Shown here: one piece after another, positions 9,580 through 19,792 of the stretch
Layout of the letters: each line of letters starts with the position of its first letter
Position numbering within the stretch: position 1 is the stretch's first letter
NCBI RefSeq assembly: GCF_019656315.1
Contig: NZ_BPLU01000012.1
Location: forward strand, 1-64,000
Direction: 5' to 3'
Source: Flavobacterium sp. UMI-01
Lineage (GTDB): Bacteria; Bacteroidota; Bacteroidia; Flavobacteriales; Flavobacteriaceae
DNA: 64,000 nucleotides
Made by a program: the position numbers and the translations under genes
The notes under the pieces: generated by a model
What the model saw: only the letters and a program-made list of their open reading frames with translations
Databases searched by the model: none
What the model was told of the DNA's origin: nothing

Positions 9580-9653
9580 AGTTATTAACCTCACTTTTTA
9601 AGAATATTTACAACGGAATTTAGTTGGATTAGCTGTGGAAAATACGTTTCTCA

Positions 9654-10517
9654 TTAGAGTAATTCTTCTACATGTTTTTTAATGTTTTCAGCAATTTTCT
9701 GTGTTGGTAAATCATTATCATCGTTTCCAAAGGGTTCTTCAATTTCTTCGGCAATTAATTCCAAACTCGCCAAAACATAAAAGATAAAAACCACTACTGG
9801 AATCACCAGATAGCCTAAATTAAATACATAACCAAATGGCAATGTCATGACATAGAAAAAAATAAATTTTTTCAAGAAAACACTGTAAGAATATGGAATA
9901 GGGGTGTTTTTGATACGTTCACACGCACCACAAATGTCGGTAAAAGATTGAATTTCACTGTTGATGATAATGAGTTGGTCCCCCGTAATTTTTTGATTTT
10001 TATACAGTTCATTAATTTTTAAAAACATCATTTTAGCCACTTGGTTTGGGCGATGGGTGTGATGATCTACAGGTAATACGATATCTTCTGCTAATTGTTT
10101 GCCTGTTTCTTCGTCTTTGAGATGTTTATTCAAAATGGCTGCATAACTCGGTATCATTTTTCTAAAATATATCTTGTCTTTTTCATCTTCTAAAATAGCA
10201 TTTAGTTTTATTGCCAAATTTCGACTATTGTTAACTAATGCGCCCCATAATTTGCGTCCTTCCCACCAACGGTCATAAGCTGTATTTGTCCTGAAAACTA
10301 AGAGTAGTGAAATAACAAATCCCAACATTCCATGCATTATAGAAATATTTTTTACACGACTGTCTTCTGGTAAATGCCAATATTCTAATTCTAAATACGC
10401 GATTACCTCAGCATACAAGCCTATAAGTATCATCAAGGGTAACAATTTTCGAAATGTATCTGCTTTATGAAAGCGAAAGATAAAGGTAAGCCAGTCTTTA
10501 GGATTGTAACTAATCAT
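9654..10517 (-). CDS. Bestrophin-type anion channel (RFP-TM/YneE family)
   Basis: Membrane protein of the bacterial bestrophin family, whose studied members are pentameric ion channels. The 287-residue protein opens with the cytosolic N-terminal stretch SYNPKDWLTFIFRFHKADTF, then a helix with HGMLGFVISLLLVFRTNTAYDRWWEGRKLWG, which is the family hallmark (RTNxAYxRWWEGR). The charged middle is helical, and a membrane segment at about 220-255 (FIFFYVMTLPFGYVFN) precedes the acidic EEIEEPFGNDDNDLP motif that is also conserved. The gene stands between pheT and a PAP2 phosphatase on the same strand. Ion selectivity cannot be told from sequence. The family assignment is secure; the physiological role is unknown. 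Confidence 0.92.
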   Translation of the reverse strand: MISYNPKDWLTFIFRFHKADTFRKLLPLMILIGLYAEVIAYLELEYWHLPEDSRVKNISIMHGMLGFVISLLLVFRTNTAYDRWWEGRKLWGALVNNSRNLAIKLNAILEDEKDKIYFRKMIPSYAAILNKHLKDEETGKQLAEDIVLPVDHHTHRPNQVAKMMFLKINELYKNQKITGDQLIIINSEIQSFTDICGACERIKNTPIPYSYSVFLKKFIFFYVMTLPFGYVFNLGYLVIPVVVFIFYVLASLELIAEEIEEPFGNDDNDLPTQKIAENIKKHVEELL

Positions 10518-10612
10518 TTGTAAATTAGATTTTTAATAAGGAAATAAAATAACAACTTTCGATTATAAATTGCAGCTATCACTTTTTGGTGCTGATTTTT
10601 ATTTTAAAAAAG

Positions 10613-11551
10613 TTAAAAACTGCCAATAAAATGTAAGCCTACCATCGTACTTGAAATTTGCGGAACCCATTGTTTATTCATTTTGAATTTTTTAGGATTT
10701 TCAATTACCGCTGTACCTTTGTTTTGGGCCATTTGTTTTCGGCTACTGTTTACTACAGATTTCCCGATGATGGTTCCTACTAATCCTCCTACAAGTAAAT
10801 CCGATACCCAATGATTATGGCTCTTAATATCAGCTAAAAATACTCCCGTTGCTATCGTGTAAGGTATCCAGTAATTGTTGTACTCCATTTGGAAAACTTT
10901 GGCAACTGAAAAATAAAAAGTAGCATGAAAAGAAGGTAGAGCAGTACCGTCAGCCTTACTTTTAAAATAGACAGGGTGATAATTCCCAAAATCCCAGTTG
11001 TTTTTTGTCCAGGGCGATTCTACAGGATTGTCATCGTTCAAACGTCGTTGTGGTCTATGTCGCGCAAAAATAGTTTTTAGAACTAAATGCGATAATACAT
11101 AGGAATAGGCAACAGACTTTACTGCGTTAATGGCCACCACCTGACCTTTTTCATGATTGGCAATAAAGGAACCAGCATACAAACCTAAGATGGGGTAAAG
11201 TATATAAGCATTATTGCCTTGTGACCAATCAACTCCTGTTTTTAAGACGTCAATTTTTGGAAGCGTATAGTCGATGTTTGGCTCAATGTGGTCATGTAAA
11301 AAACCAGTTGTGATTTTATCGGTAGCAATTAATCCAAGTATTCCTCCTGTATATAGGGCTGTTCTTTTCCAATCAGATGAGATGGTATGTCCCATTTCAC
11401 TAAAATCATTTGGAACACTCAAAACACTATTTTTAATTACAGTAGCAGCGGTCTTAAAAGTACCTTCTTTTTTAATTGATAAACTGTCTGTTTGTGAAAA
11501 AATAATGCTAGTCGAAAATAGGATGAAAAGGAGTAGAGTAGTTTTTTTCAT
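10613..11551 (-). CDS. PAP2-family membrane phosphatase
   Basis: Predicted lipid-phosphate phosphatase at the cell envelope. A signal peptide or anchor covers residues 1-20 (LLLFILFSTSIIFS). Motif 1 is KTIFARHRP (about 165-173), motif 2 is PSFHATFYFSVA (about 206-217) with the catalytic histidine, and motif 3 is DIKSHNHWVSDLLVG (about 240-254) with the second histidine and aspartate. In motif 3 the usual SR pair seven residues before the histidine is replaced by AD, so the phosphate-binding arginine seems to be missing. The protein is otherwise complete at 312 residues. It lies 95 bases from the bestrophin gene on the same strand. Substrates in this family range from undecaprenyl pyrophosphate to phosphatidic acid and cannot be chosen here. 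Confidence 0.88.
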   Translation of the reverse strand: MKKTTLLLFILFSTSIIFSQTDSLSIKKEGTFKTAATVIKNSVLSVPNDFSEMGHTISSDWKRTALYTGGILGLIATDKITTGFLHDHIEPNIDYTLPKIDVLKTGVDWSQGNNAYILYPILGLYAGSFIANHEKGQVVAINAVKSVAYSYVLSHLVLKTIFARHRPQRRLNDDNPVESPWTKNNWDFGNYHPVYFKSKADGTALPSFHATFYFSVAKVFQMEYNNYWIPYTIATGVFLADIKSHNHWVSDLLVGGLVGTIIGKSVVNSSRKQMAQNKGTAVIENPKKFKMNKQWVPQISSTMVGLHFIGSF

Positions 11552-11605
11552 ATGAAAACAAAATATTTTATAATTTGACGCAAATATACATTTAATTGAT
11601 TGTTG

Positions 11606-12466
11606 TTATTGAATCTCCTCAAATGTGTTTCCTTGTTGTAAATCGCCAGTTTTGAAACCTTTCATAAACCAATATTTGCGTTGTTCTGATGTACCATGTG
11701 TAAAAGATTCAGGAACAATGTGGCCTTGAATTTTTGCTTGGATTGCATCATCTCCTACAGCATGTGCTGCACTTAATGCTTCTTCAATATCACCAATTTC
11801 TAATACGTTATTCATTTTTTGGTTATAATGGGTCCAAATACCAGCATAAAAATCAGCTTGAAGTTCAAGAGCTACTGATAGTTTGTTGGCTTCGGCTTTG
11901 CTTTTGCCTTGCTGCATCTTACGCATTTTGGCAGAAGTGCCTAATAAGGTTTGTACATGGTGACCTATTTCATGGGCAATAACATAAGCGGTGGCGAAGT
12001 CACCACCTTGGGCACCAAATTTAGTTTTGAGTTCTTCAAAAAAAGTCATGTCCATATAAACTTTTTGATCTCCGGGACAATAAAATGGCCCAGAAGCCGA
12101 AGAGGCACTTCCACAAGCCGTGTGAACCCCACCTGAAAAAAGGATTATTTTGGGTTTTACATAGGTAAGATTGTTTTGAGCAAATAAGTCACTCCAAACA
12201 TCTTCACTATCTGCCAGTATGGTTTTTACAAATTGTTGTTCTTCTATTTCAGTTGCAGTTAAATCTCTTTGTTCACTTGGAGTAGTTTGTTCTTGATTCA
12301 TTTGCTCCAAAATGGGAGTAATCATTTGCGCATTTTCTCCTCCAAAAATATTGAGTAGCAAAATAACAATACCAATAATTCCTCCACCTACTAGTGTTTT
12401 TCCACCTCCTGAGAAGCCTCTTCTGTCTTCCACATTGTCACTTTGTCGTCTGCCTTTCCACTTCAT
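11606..12466 (-). CDS. Neutral zinc metallopeptidase (YpfJ family)
   Basis: Membrane-anchored protein with a metalloprotease fold. The start MKWKGRRQSDNVEDRRG and the glycine-rich segment before one membrane helix (about 24-42) are hallmarks of the YpfJ/KPN_02809 family. The soluble domain contains SGGVHTACGSASSASGPFYCPGDQ (107-133) and the zinc motif HEIGH at 165-169, with a downstream ELQADFYAG segment that supplies the third ligand. The length of 286 residues is normal. The gene follows the hybrid kinase gene by 50 bases on the same strand and may share its transcript. The physiological substrate of the family is not established; the metal site is clear in the sequence. Confidence 0.92.
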   Translation of the reverse strand: MKWKGRRQSDNVEDRRGFSGGGKTLVGGGIIGIVILLLNIFGGENAQMITPILEQMNQEQTTPSEQRDLTATEIEEQQFVKTILADSEDVWSDLFAQNNLTYVKPKIILFSGGVHTACGSASSASGPFYCPGDQKVYMDMTFFEELKTKFGAQGGDFATAYVIAHEIGHHVQTLLGTSAKMRKMQQGKSKAEANKLSVALELQADFYAGIWTHYNQKMNNVLEIGDIEEALSAAHAVGDDAIQAKIQGHIVPESFTHGTSEQRKYWFMKGFKTGDLQQGNTFEEIQ

Positions 12467-12516
12467 AGCTTTATTTTTTTTAAATGAGACTTAAATTAGA
12501 AATTGTAACAGTGGTA

Positions 12517-15500
12517 TTACTGTAGCCACTGCGCTAGTTTTTCTTCTATGATTCCTTTTACGATAGGTTTTGAAATATAATCATTCATTCCAGCAGCAAT
12601 ACATTTATTTTTTTCTTCTTTTTCAGCTCCTGCTGTAATGGCAATAATTGGTAAAACTTTGCCGTTAGCAAGTTCACGAATAGCTTTGGTTGTTTCGTAA
12701 CCATTGATTTTAGGCATTTGTATATCCATAAATATCAAATCGGGTTGTATCGTTTCAAATTGATGTATAGCTTCTTCACCATTTTGTATTTCAAAAATAA
12801 TTGCTTTTGGAATAAGATTGGTTAAAATTGTTTTTAATAACAACATGTTAATCTTATTATCTTCTACTAGCATAATGACAGGTTTGTCATTTTGGAGTAG
12901 GGCAATACTTTTGAGAGCAAGATTTTCGGCATCATGAGAAGGAAGAATGTAATTTTCGTCCTTTTGATTGGAAGTTTTAATGGTAATGTCAAAGTAAAAC
13001 GTACTGCCCACTTCAATTTGACTCTCTAATTCCAAATAGCTATCCATTAACCCCAATAATTTATTAGAAATTGAAAGTCCAAGTCCTGTTCCACCAAATT
13101 TCTTTGTGGTAGAATTATCTTCTTGTGAAAAAGCACTAAAAATTCGACTCTTATTTTTTTCTAAAATTCCAATTCCGGAATCCATAACAGCAAAACGAAT
13201 CACTGTTTTTTCATTGGTCATGGATTGGCGTTTGGTTACTTGTAATTTTACAAAGCCTTTATTGGTAAATTTTACCGCATTAGACAATAAATTGATTAAT
13301 ATTTGCTTAATACGTACTTCATCTATCCAAAAATAAGTTGGCACATCTGGTGCGATGAACAATTGTAAATCAAGATTTTTCAAATTAGAATCGAAAGAAA
13401 TTAAATCCATAATTTGATTGAGTAAATCTTTGATTTCGACACGTTCAATAAATAATTCGAGTTTTCCTGCCTCAATTTTTGAAAAATCCAAAATATCATT
13501 GACGATGCCTAATAATGTATGTGCTGATTGACTTACTGTTACCATGTGTTTGAGTTGATTTTCACTCAATTTGGTTTTCATTAATAAATCTGTAAAACCA
13601 ATGATTCCGTTCAGTGGAGTTCTTATTTCGTGACTCATATTGGCCAGAAACTCTGATTTTGCCTTATTTGCAGCTTCGGCATATTTTTGGCGTTCGATGG
13701 CTTGTTCGGCTTCTTTTCTTTTGGAAACATCCAACATGATACCCTCGATATACATTATTTTACCATTTTTAATAACGGCATCACCAAATTCTTCTACCCA
13801 AGCGATTTCTTGGTTTTTTTTGATAATTCGATAATTTAAATGAAATGGTTCTGACTTGGCTAATTTCAGGGCTGATTCGGCGATGACAGCAGCTACATCT
13901 TCGGGATGAATCAAATCCGTATAGGCCAATTTTTGTTCTAGAAAATCCTTTTTTGGATAACCAGTTAATTTTTCAATTTCATCATTCAAATAAATTTTGG
14001 TAAAATTTTGGTCATTTTCAGAAAGATATACCGTACCAGGTATGTTGTTTGCTAAGAGCCTGAATTTTTCTTCACTTTCATAAATAGCCAGTTCCGAATC
14101 GATGCGTTCTAATGAGGCAGCAATATTTTTGGCTAACATTTGCAGAATGTTTATTTCATCTTCCACCCAATTTCTATCGATCGAAGTGTCATCAAAACCT
14201 AAGAAACCATGAAATTCACCCTTTACAAATACAGGGAATAGGATAAGGGAACGAACATTTAAATTGAGTAATTTGTTTTTTAAAGATGCATTTTGAATGT
14301 TCTGTACTTTGGCTTCAAAAATTTTATTCTGAAGTAATGGCACTAATAATTCCTCATAATAGTCATAAGGAAGGTTTTGAAGAGCGGGATTAATAGGAGA
14401 TAGGGTAGTATCCCCACAAAACCATCGGTACTGTTGGCTGATGGTTTTGTTTTGAACATTGGCTTTATAGTAATAGGAACGATGAGAGTGGGTAGTTTTT
14501 CCCATTAATAGTAAGATATTAGAGAAAATATCATCAACATCTTTGCTAATTAAAAATTTCTCTGTACAAACGGTCATTGCCGCTAATAATTCACTTTTGT
14601 ATCGTAGTTTATCTTCGATATCAATTCTCATTTTTGACTCAAACGAAATAGCAATAATATCTGAGATAGAACGAGCAAAATTGATATCCAAATTATCCCA
14701 ATTATAGATGGTATCTGTGGCTTCGAAGCAAATAATCCCTTTTAGTTCTCCGTTAATTATAACTGGAGTATCAAGTAAGGAAACGATTCTGTTTTGAGGG
14801 AAATAATCTTTGCAAAATTCAAAAGCAATTTGATTTACATATACATCAGACGCTACTACTTGTTGCATCTGTTCAATATTCGAAAAGTAGTTGGGATATT
14901 GATTTCGAATAATAGAAGGTTCCCGAGTGAAATTGTCGAATTCTCTATTATAAAGGTACCTGCAATCAATTTGTTTTTCGTTATAATCCCAAAAGCTAAC
15001 CCTTTCAATTTTTAATGTTTTGGCAGTTAACTTTAAGATATATTTGATTTTAGTGTTTAAACTTTCGTTGTTAGAATAACACTGTTCAGTAAATTGTTTA
15101 AGAGCTGAACTGTATTTTTGATTTTTTAATTGCTGTACAGACTTTTCTTTTTCATTGTTTTTTAAGAAAGTGATATCATGAGCAATACCAAAAAAACCAA
15201 TAATTTTTCCTGTTTCACTGCGGTTAATTGCTACTTTTTGGGAAACCCAAACGACTTCTCTGTTTTTTTTCAAAAAAGGAAATTCAATAACAGGATAACT
15301 ATTCATATCATCAGTAGGATGATTGTAAAAATTAGTTACAGTTTCTTTAAAATCGTCCCGAATTAATTTTTTGAAATTAGAATTATAGAGTTCTTCTAAG
15401 CTATAGCCAGTAAGCATTTCAGCATGTTTATTGATAAAAATATAATTGCCAAAACGATCCAACTCAAAAATAATATCACTAGCTGTTTCTACTAGATTTT

Positions 15501-16572
15501 CATACGATTTTTGGATGCGTATTTGTTCTGTAATATCTTGGCCTATACCTATATATAGTGTTTCGGAATACTTTTGATAACTCCATTGGATGTATTTAAA
15601 ACTTCCATCTTTACATTTGATATTGTTTAAAAACAATTTACTATCAAGAGCACCGTCATTAAAAACTTCAGTAATAAATTCATCGCTTTTTGTGAGTTCC
15701 AAAAAACGAGTTCCCATTACTTCTTTGCCTTCATACCCAAGTATGGTTTTTATGCTTTGACTACAAAAAATAACTTCTTTGTTAGTGTTTATCGCAATGG
15801 TCAAGAAGTTACCTTTATGGACAATTTCATTAGAAAAACGGAATTCATTTCTAATATTGATAAATGAAAGATGTCGAATGAAATTGACACAAAATACGAT
15901 TAAACAATAATTAAAAAGAATTAGTAGTGGCTTGGCTGCTAATAAATCAAAAGCGTATATAACACCAATTATTGTAAAAACATAAGCAACATAATACCAA
16001 TAGTAGCGTATGGGTTTGAAAATATTAAAAGCAAATAAAAACATGATAATAAAACCAACATAAGGAATGCTATCAGTAGGATTGATAATGATATTTCTCG
16101 TGACATTCAATAAAAAAAGACAAAATAAAATTTTGAAAATCAGGTGTAAATAATCAAAAATTCTTGTGATTTTTTGGCTTAAATAATAGATGGATATGAA
16201 TAAACTTCCTAATGTAATGTTTCTAACGAACAAACTTTGCGGTCTTACATTAAAAATTTCCAAAGAGCATTCTATGACAATGAAAAACAACCCAATGTAT
16301 AAGAAATAGAGTTGGTATTCTTTGTTTTTAGTATTTTGGTCTATATAAGTATCTGAAAATTGAGGTCTTAGAATTGTTTTGGGTCGCAGATAAACATAAA
16401 AGAAAACAAATAAGAGAATAATAAATAAAATAGCGATGGTTCTAAAAAAACTTTTTTCATTAGATATGGTATCCAAAGGTGAAAAATAAGTGATATCTAT
16501 CAAATTCACGCGCCACCTAAAGGAAGCAACGGTTGATAATAATAAGTTTTTTAGTAGGAAGCAATAAAACAT
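12517..16572 (-). CDS. Hybrid sensor histidine kinase with membrane, PAS and GAF domains
   Basis: Signal-transduction kinase of 1351 residues. An N-terminal block of about seven membrane helices (about 43-235) is followed by two PAS domains (about 245-355 and 360-475), two GAF domains (about 500-655 and 675-835), a third PAS/PAC domain (about 845-960), a HisKA domain with phospho-acceptor H981 ([15 protein letters not shown]), an HATPase domain (about 1090-1205, with GTGLGLSI) and a C-terminal receiver domain with phospho-acceptor D1283 (FMDIQMP). There is no output domain, so a phosphotransfer partner elsewhere is expected. No response regulator is adjacent. The first 20 or so residues may not be translated: an in-frame GTG at codon 22 is an alternative start. 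The signal sensed is unknown. Confidence 0.93.
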   Translation of the reverse strand: MFYCFLLKNLLLSTVASFRWRVNLIDITYFSPLDTISNEKSFFRTIAILFIILLFVFFYVYLRPKTILRPQFSDTYIDQNTKNKEYQLYFLYIGLFFIVIECSLEIFNVRPQSLFVRNITLGSLFISIYYLSQKITRIFDYLHLIFKILFCLFLLNVTRNIIINPTDSIPYVGFIIMFLFAFNIFKPIRYYWYYVAYVFTIIGVIYAFDLLAAKPLLILFNYCLIVFCVNFIRHLSFINIRNEFRFSNEIVHKGNFLTIAINTNKEVIFCSQSIKTILGYEGKEVMGTRFLELTKSDEFITEVFNDGALDSKLFLNNIKCKDGSFKYIQWSYQKYSETLYIGIGQDITEQIRIQKSYENLVETASDIIFELDRFGNYIFINKHAEMLTGYSLEELYNSNFKKLIRDDFKETVTNFYNHPTDDMNSYPVIEFPFLKKNREVVWVSQKVAINRSETGKIIGFFGIAHDITFLKNNEKEKSVQQLKNQKYSSALKQFTEQCYSNNESLNTKIKYILKLTAKTLKIERVSFWDYNEKQIDCRYLYNREFDNFTREPSIIRNQYPNYFSNIEQMQQVVASDVYVNQIAFEFCKDYFPQNRIVSLLDTPVIINGELKGIICFEATDTIYNWDNLDINFARSISDIIAISFESKMRIDIEDKLRYKSELLAAMTVCTEKFLISKDVDDIFSNILLLMGKTTHSHRSYYYKANVQNKTISQQYRWFCGDTTLSPINPALQNLPYDYYEELLVPLLQNKIFEAKVQNIQNASLKNKLLNLNVRSLILFPVFVKGEFHGFLGFDDTSIDRNWVEDEINILQMLAKNIAASLERIDSELAIYESEEKFRLLANNIPGTVYLSENDQNFTKIYLNDEIEKLTGYPKKDFLEQKLAYTDLIHPEDVAAVIAESALKLAKSEPFHLNYRIIKKNQEIAWVEEFGDAVIKNGKIMYIEGIMLDVSKRKEAEQAIERQKYAEAANKAKSEFLANMSHEIRTPLNGIIGFTDLLMKTKLSENQLKHMVTVSQSAHTLLGIVNDILDFSKIEAGKLELFIERVEIKDLLNQIMDLISFDSNLKNLDLQLFIAPDVPTYFWIDEVRIKQILINLLSNAVKFTNKGFVKLQVTKRQSMTNEKTVIRFAVMDSGIGILEKNKSRIFSAFSQEDNSTTKKFGGTGLGLSISNKLLGLMDSYLELESQIEVGSTFYFDITIKTSNQKDENYILPSHDAENLALKSIALLQNDKPVIMLVEDNKINMLLLKTILTNLIPKAIIFEIQNGEEAIHQFETIQPDLIFMDIQMPKINGYETTKAIRELANGKVLPIIAITAGAEKEEKNKCIAAGMNDYISKPIVKGIIEEKLAQWLQ

Positions 16573-16691
16573 AGTAGGTTGTTTAATTTCAATGAATTGC
16601 CCTTAATGGAACGTAATTTAAGGAAAAAATGGGGCTAAATTTTAAAATATCCTTTTAAATTAAGTTTTTGGAATTCAAAGGGTGCAAATAT

Positions 16692-17444
16692 TTATTCTAT
16701 TCCAATGATTTCTTTGTATAAGACATAATAAAGTGAATACACAAACGGAATGGTAAAAAGTACTCCAATACAAAAGACCATAAGTCCCACTAGTGAGGCG
16801 AGAATGGAAACTACTGCCAAATTGATAATTGTAAAAGGTTGTTTAGAAACCACCAAAATACTGCTTTGGATAGCCTCAATGGCATTATATTTTCCAAAAA
16901 TAATTAAGGGGATGGTAAGTAATGTAAATAAGGAGATTAGCATGGTTACAACCGTACCCACAAATGGTATTCCTAATAGTTCGAAAGTGGTAGAAATTGC
17001 CGTATTGATTAAGGTGATGCAAAAAGTAGCTATAAAAAGAGGTACAAAATAAGTTAGTTTATAATATTGAAAAATGGTACTCACATGAAATTCTTCATTT
17101 TGATCTGCACAATGAGCCATTTTGATAAAACCCGCTGTAAAAGGACTAATTAATGCTGTAAACAAAATTACCGCAGCAGAATAGTTAATAAGAAATTCTT
17201 TTGATAAATTTTTAGTTTGCAAATTTTCAGGTTTCAACATATCCCTAAGGGTGTCAATACCAAAATAGGATAACAATCCGCCGTAAATGAGGGCTAGTAA
17301 TAGAACGCCAAATACAAATAGTACAAGGCCAGCATATAGTGCAATTTTTTTATAATTTTCAAATACTTTGGTAAAAATAGGTTCAAATTCTAGTGGATAA
17401 CCATTCGTTTTTATAAATGCTATTCGGTCTTTAATTTGTTTCAT
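16692..17444 (-). CDS. Integral membrane protein of unknown function
   Basis: A 250-residue protein with five or six predicted membrane helices: about 33-58, 88-110, 126-150, 158-185 and 205-240. The N-terminus is soluble (MKQIKDRIAFIKTNGYPLEF). A conserved-looking central segment is PFTAGFIKMAHCADQNEEFHVSTIFQYYK, reminiscent of the flexible loop in DUF975-type membrane proteins, but I do not recognise the family firmly. It lies 26 bases downstream of a nitroreductase gene on the same strand, so cotranscription is likely. No enzyme motif was seen and no function is assigned. Confidence 0.75.
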   Translation of the reverse strand: MKQIKDRIAFIKTNGYPLEFEPIFTKVFENYKKIALYAGLVLFVFGVLLLALIYGGLLSYFGIDTLRDMLKPENLQTKNLSKEFLINYSAAVILFTALISPFTAGFIKMAHCADQNEEFHVSTIFQYYKLTYFVPLFIATFCITLINTAISTTFELLGIPFVGTVVTMLISLFTLLTIPLIIFGKYNAIEAIQSSILVVSKQPFTIINLAVVSILASLVGLMVFCIGVLFTIPFVYSLYYVLYKEIIGIE

Positions 17445-17470
17445 TATTTGGGGATTTATTTTGAAGGAAA

Positions 17471-18208
17471 TTATAGTTTAAAATAGATTTCGTCAAGAGG
17501 GATTCGGAATTGTTCTCCATACACACCATTTTCTTCTCGAATGCCACACGCAATAATCATATTGATTTCAGCGGCTGAATTAATGTTGAGTATTTTTTTT
17601 ATTCTTTTGGAGTCAAAACCTTCCATAGGGCAGGTGTCGTAACCTATTGCTGCCATACTAATCATGAAGTTTTGTGCGGCTAAAGCAGCACTTTTTTGAG
17701 CAACTATTCGCATATCACTACGTCGAGATTCTTTGTATGTAGGTTTAAAAAATCCAATGATATGAAAATAGATGTATTTTAAATACCCTAAAATTCCAAT
17801 AAAATCAAAATATAAAGCAGGTACCATTTTTTGGTAATAATGTAAGGCGAATTTTTCTCTTTTGGTGTACGCTGATTCAGGTTTATTACCAAAGGTTTCT
17901 TTTAAAAAACGAATATTTGCCGCTACTCTTTTTTTCCATAAATCTTTTCTGGAAACAACCACCACCATTTGATTGGCTGTTTTTGCTGCATTTTGATAAA
18001 AGCTAGCTTCGGTAATTTGAGCTAATTTTTCAGGGGAACACACATGATAAAATTCCCAAAGTTGCATATTACTGCTCGTAGGAGCTAGTGAGGCTAGCCG
18101 AATACACTCCTTAACTTTAGTGGTGTCTAGATTGTCTTTTTTAAATACACGAATAGAACGCCTATATTTTATAGCTTCGCTAACCGTTTTTTCATTGAAG
18201 AGTTCCAT
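17471..18208 (-). CDS. Nitroreductase-family flavoprotein
   Basis: FMN-dependent oxidoreductase fold that reduces nitro-aromatics, quinones or related compounds with NAD(P)H. The 245-residue protein opens with the family motif EAIKYRRSIRVFK (FMN phosphate contacts) and SLAPTSSNMQLWEFY, and has AAQNFMISMAAIGYDTCPMEGFD, the usual second FMN-binding region. An unusual insert around 115-150 (YYQKMVPALYFDFIGILGYLKYIYFHIIGFF) is strongly hydrophobic and may contact the membrane; it is longer than in typical NfsB-like enzymes. The gene precedes a membrane-protein gene by 26 bases. The true substrate is unknown. Confidence 0.9.
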   Translation of the reverse strand: MELFNEKTVSEAIKYRRSIRVFKKDNLDTTKVKECIRLASLAPTSSNMQLWEFYHVCSPEKLAQITEASFYQNAAKTANQMVVVVSRKDLWKKRVAANIRFLKETFGNKPESAYTKREKFALHYYQKMVPALYFDFIGILGYLKYIYFHIIGFFKPTYKESRRSDMRIVAQKSAALAAQNFMISMAAIGYDTCPMEGFDSKRIKKILNINSAAEINMIIACGIREENGVYGEQFRIPLDEIYFKL

Positions 18209-18272
18209 GTATTGTATTCTTTTTACCTGTTTTTGGAATGTAAAAGTAATCTAAAGGATTTTTAAATAAAAA

Positions 18273-18318
18273 CCCTTAAACTGTTTTATTTGGTTAACCA
18301 AATAAAACAGTTTAAGGG
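18273..18318 (-). terminator. 46-base perfect palindrome, terminator of the PorV-like gene
   Basis: A perfectly symmetrical sequence (21-bp arms around a central TTAA) lies 54 bases past the stop of the DUF5723-like gene. On the minus strand it is followed by TTTTTATTT, so it should act as a terminator. Its length and perfection are unusual compared with the other hairpins here. Confidence 0.75.
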
Positions 18319-18372
18319 AATTAGTATAGGGAGTACAAAATCAGCTTTCATACTGATTTAAAAACGGAGCTC

Positions 18373-19734
18373 TTATCGTAAAGCCAAACGATATCCAATA
18401 TAGAAATCAGCTTGTTTTGAATCGTTAGCTAAAGCTGTTACAATTGAACTGGAACCTAAGTAGAAACCATAAAAACGCAATCCAAAACCTCCAGTGGTAC
18501 CTGAAATTTCATTGCTTGCCCAAGGAGAGAAAATTTCGAAATTGTTAAGTGAAAAACGAGGAGTAATAGAAACTACATTTTGAGTGGTGATTTGGTCATT
18601 GTCATTATCATTTCCTAATTTTTGTTGGGTGAAAAGCGACACATACAGTTTAGGAATAATTTTGATATCAGCGTAAGCAGAGAATACCGTAGGTAATTTT
18701 ACTTTGATGTTAGATTCTGCTTTTTTCTCTGTCAAATAATCTTTTTCTTTTAATACAGTTTCAGCGTCTTCTAAACTTTCAACATCTTCAAATAAGCTTA
18801 AATCAAGTCCTGGATTCAACACCGTTCCGTCTGGAATAACAAAAGCATAGTTAGTTGAAGAATTTTCAGGATCTTTGAAAGTCATTGATCCCATATTTTT
18901 AACAGCAACACCAGCGTTTAACTTGTATCCATTGTCATTGTCTTTTAATTGGTAATTGGCACCAAAATCCAGAGCAACACCATTTAATTTTCCAAAAACA
19001 GATTTTGTATAGTTATCAGTATCAGAAAAATCCCCAGTTAGATTTCCTGAATACGCAATGTTCAAATTAGTATTAATATCATTTAAGTAAGCAGTAGTTG
19101 CTGCGTAGTCAATTGTTCCTTGGAATTTATCGATACCAAAGTTGGCATAAGAACCAGGAAATAATAATTTGATGGCCGCTCCTCCGTTGAATTTGTGTTT
19201 TTCATTTTCAAAAAGAGTGCGTGCTGCAGTAAAACCAAGTTCCCCCCAAGTAGTGGCATTCATACGTTGGTTGTAATCACTTTTTAAAGCCACAGAACTA
19301 ACGATTGCATCTTCATTACCATCGATAATTGCTTTACCTAATTGGGCATCAATATCTACAAAATTCGCTTTGATATACGCTTTGGTACTCACTCCAAAAG
19401 CCCATTTGTTTAATCTTAAGGCAAAACCCGGACCGTAAATTTCAGAATCAATACGTAAATTGATCGCTTCATTTCCTGAAAAGATTAACTCTTCTAAATC
19501 ATTATCCGATTTGATAAGATCTTGAAACCCTACTTTGTTATTAGAGACATTCATACTCACCGAAAAGAGGTTGATGTCATATTTTGAACCTAAATTAGAA
19601 AGTTCAGCTGGGTTTCTACTAGCACTGAAAATACCTATTTTGTTCGAGTTTTTTAATCCCGAAAAATGGTCTTGTGCAGACATACCTAAGGCACATAATC
19701 CAAAAACGAAAAGCAATTGTTTTTTCATAGACAT
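18373..19734 (-). CDS. PorV-like outer-membrane protein, DUF5723-like
   Basis: Predicted outer-membrane beta-barrel. Residues 1-20 form a signal peptide ending GMSAQD. The mature part shows the features of the flavobacterial DUF5723 family: an early segment ASRNPAELSNLGSKYDINLFSVSMN, many alternating polar/hydrophobic strands, and a C-terminal strand series ending FGLRFYGFYLGSSSIVTALANDSKQADFYIGYRLALR. Length is 453 residues. A second ATG two codons in (19728) is an equally good start. The gene is alone on its transcript and is closed by the long palindrome. The family name is from memory and its function is not established. Confidence 0.75.
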   Translation of the reverse strand: MSMKKQLLFVFGLCALGMSAQDHFSGLKNSNKIGIFSASRNPAELSNLGSKYDINLFSVSMNVSNNKVGFQDLIKSDNDLEELIFSGNEAINLRIDSEIYGPGFALRLNKWAFGVSTKAYIKANFVDIDAQLGKAIIDGNEDAIVSSVALKSDYNQRMNATTWGELGFTAARTLFENEKHKFNGGAAIKLLFPGSYANFGIDKFQGTIDYAATTAYLNDINTNLNIAYSGNLTGDFSDTDNYTKSVFGKLNGVALDFGANYQLKDNDNGYKLNAGVAVKNMGSMTFKDPENSSTNYAFVIPDGTVLNPGLDLSLFEDVESLEDAETVLKEKDYLTEKKAESNIKVKLPTVFSAYADIKIIPKLYVSLFTQQKLGNDNDNDQITTQNVVSITPRFSLNNFEIFSPWASNEISGTTGGFGLRFYGFYLGSSSIVTALANDSKQADFYIGYRLALR

Positions 19735-19792
19735 GAATTTAATGAATTAATTTTTTTAGTTTTTTATTTGTAGGCAAATTTACACTTTTTTT

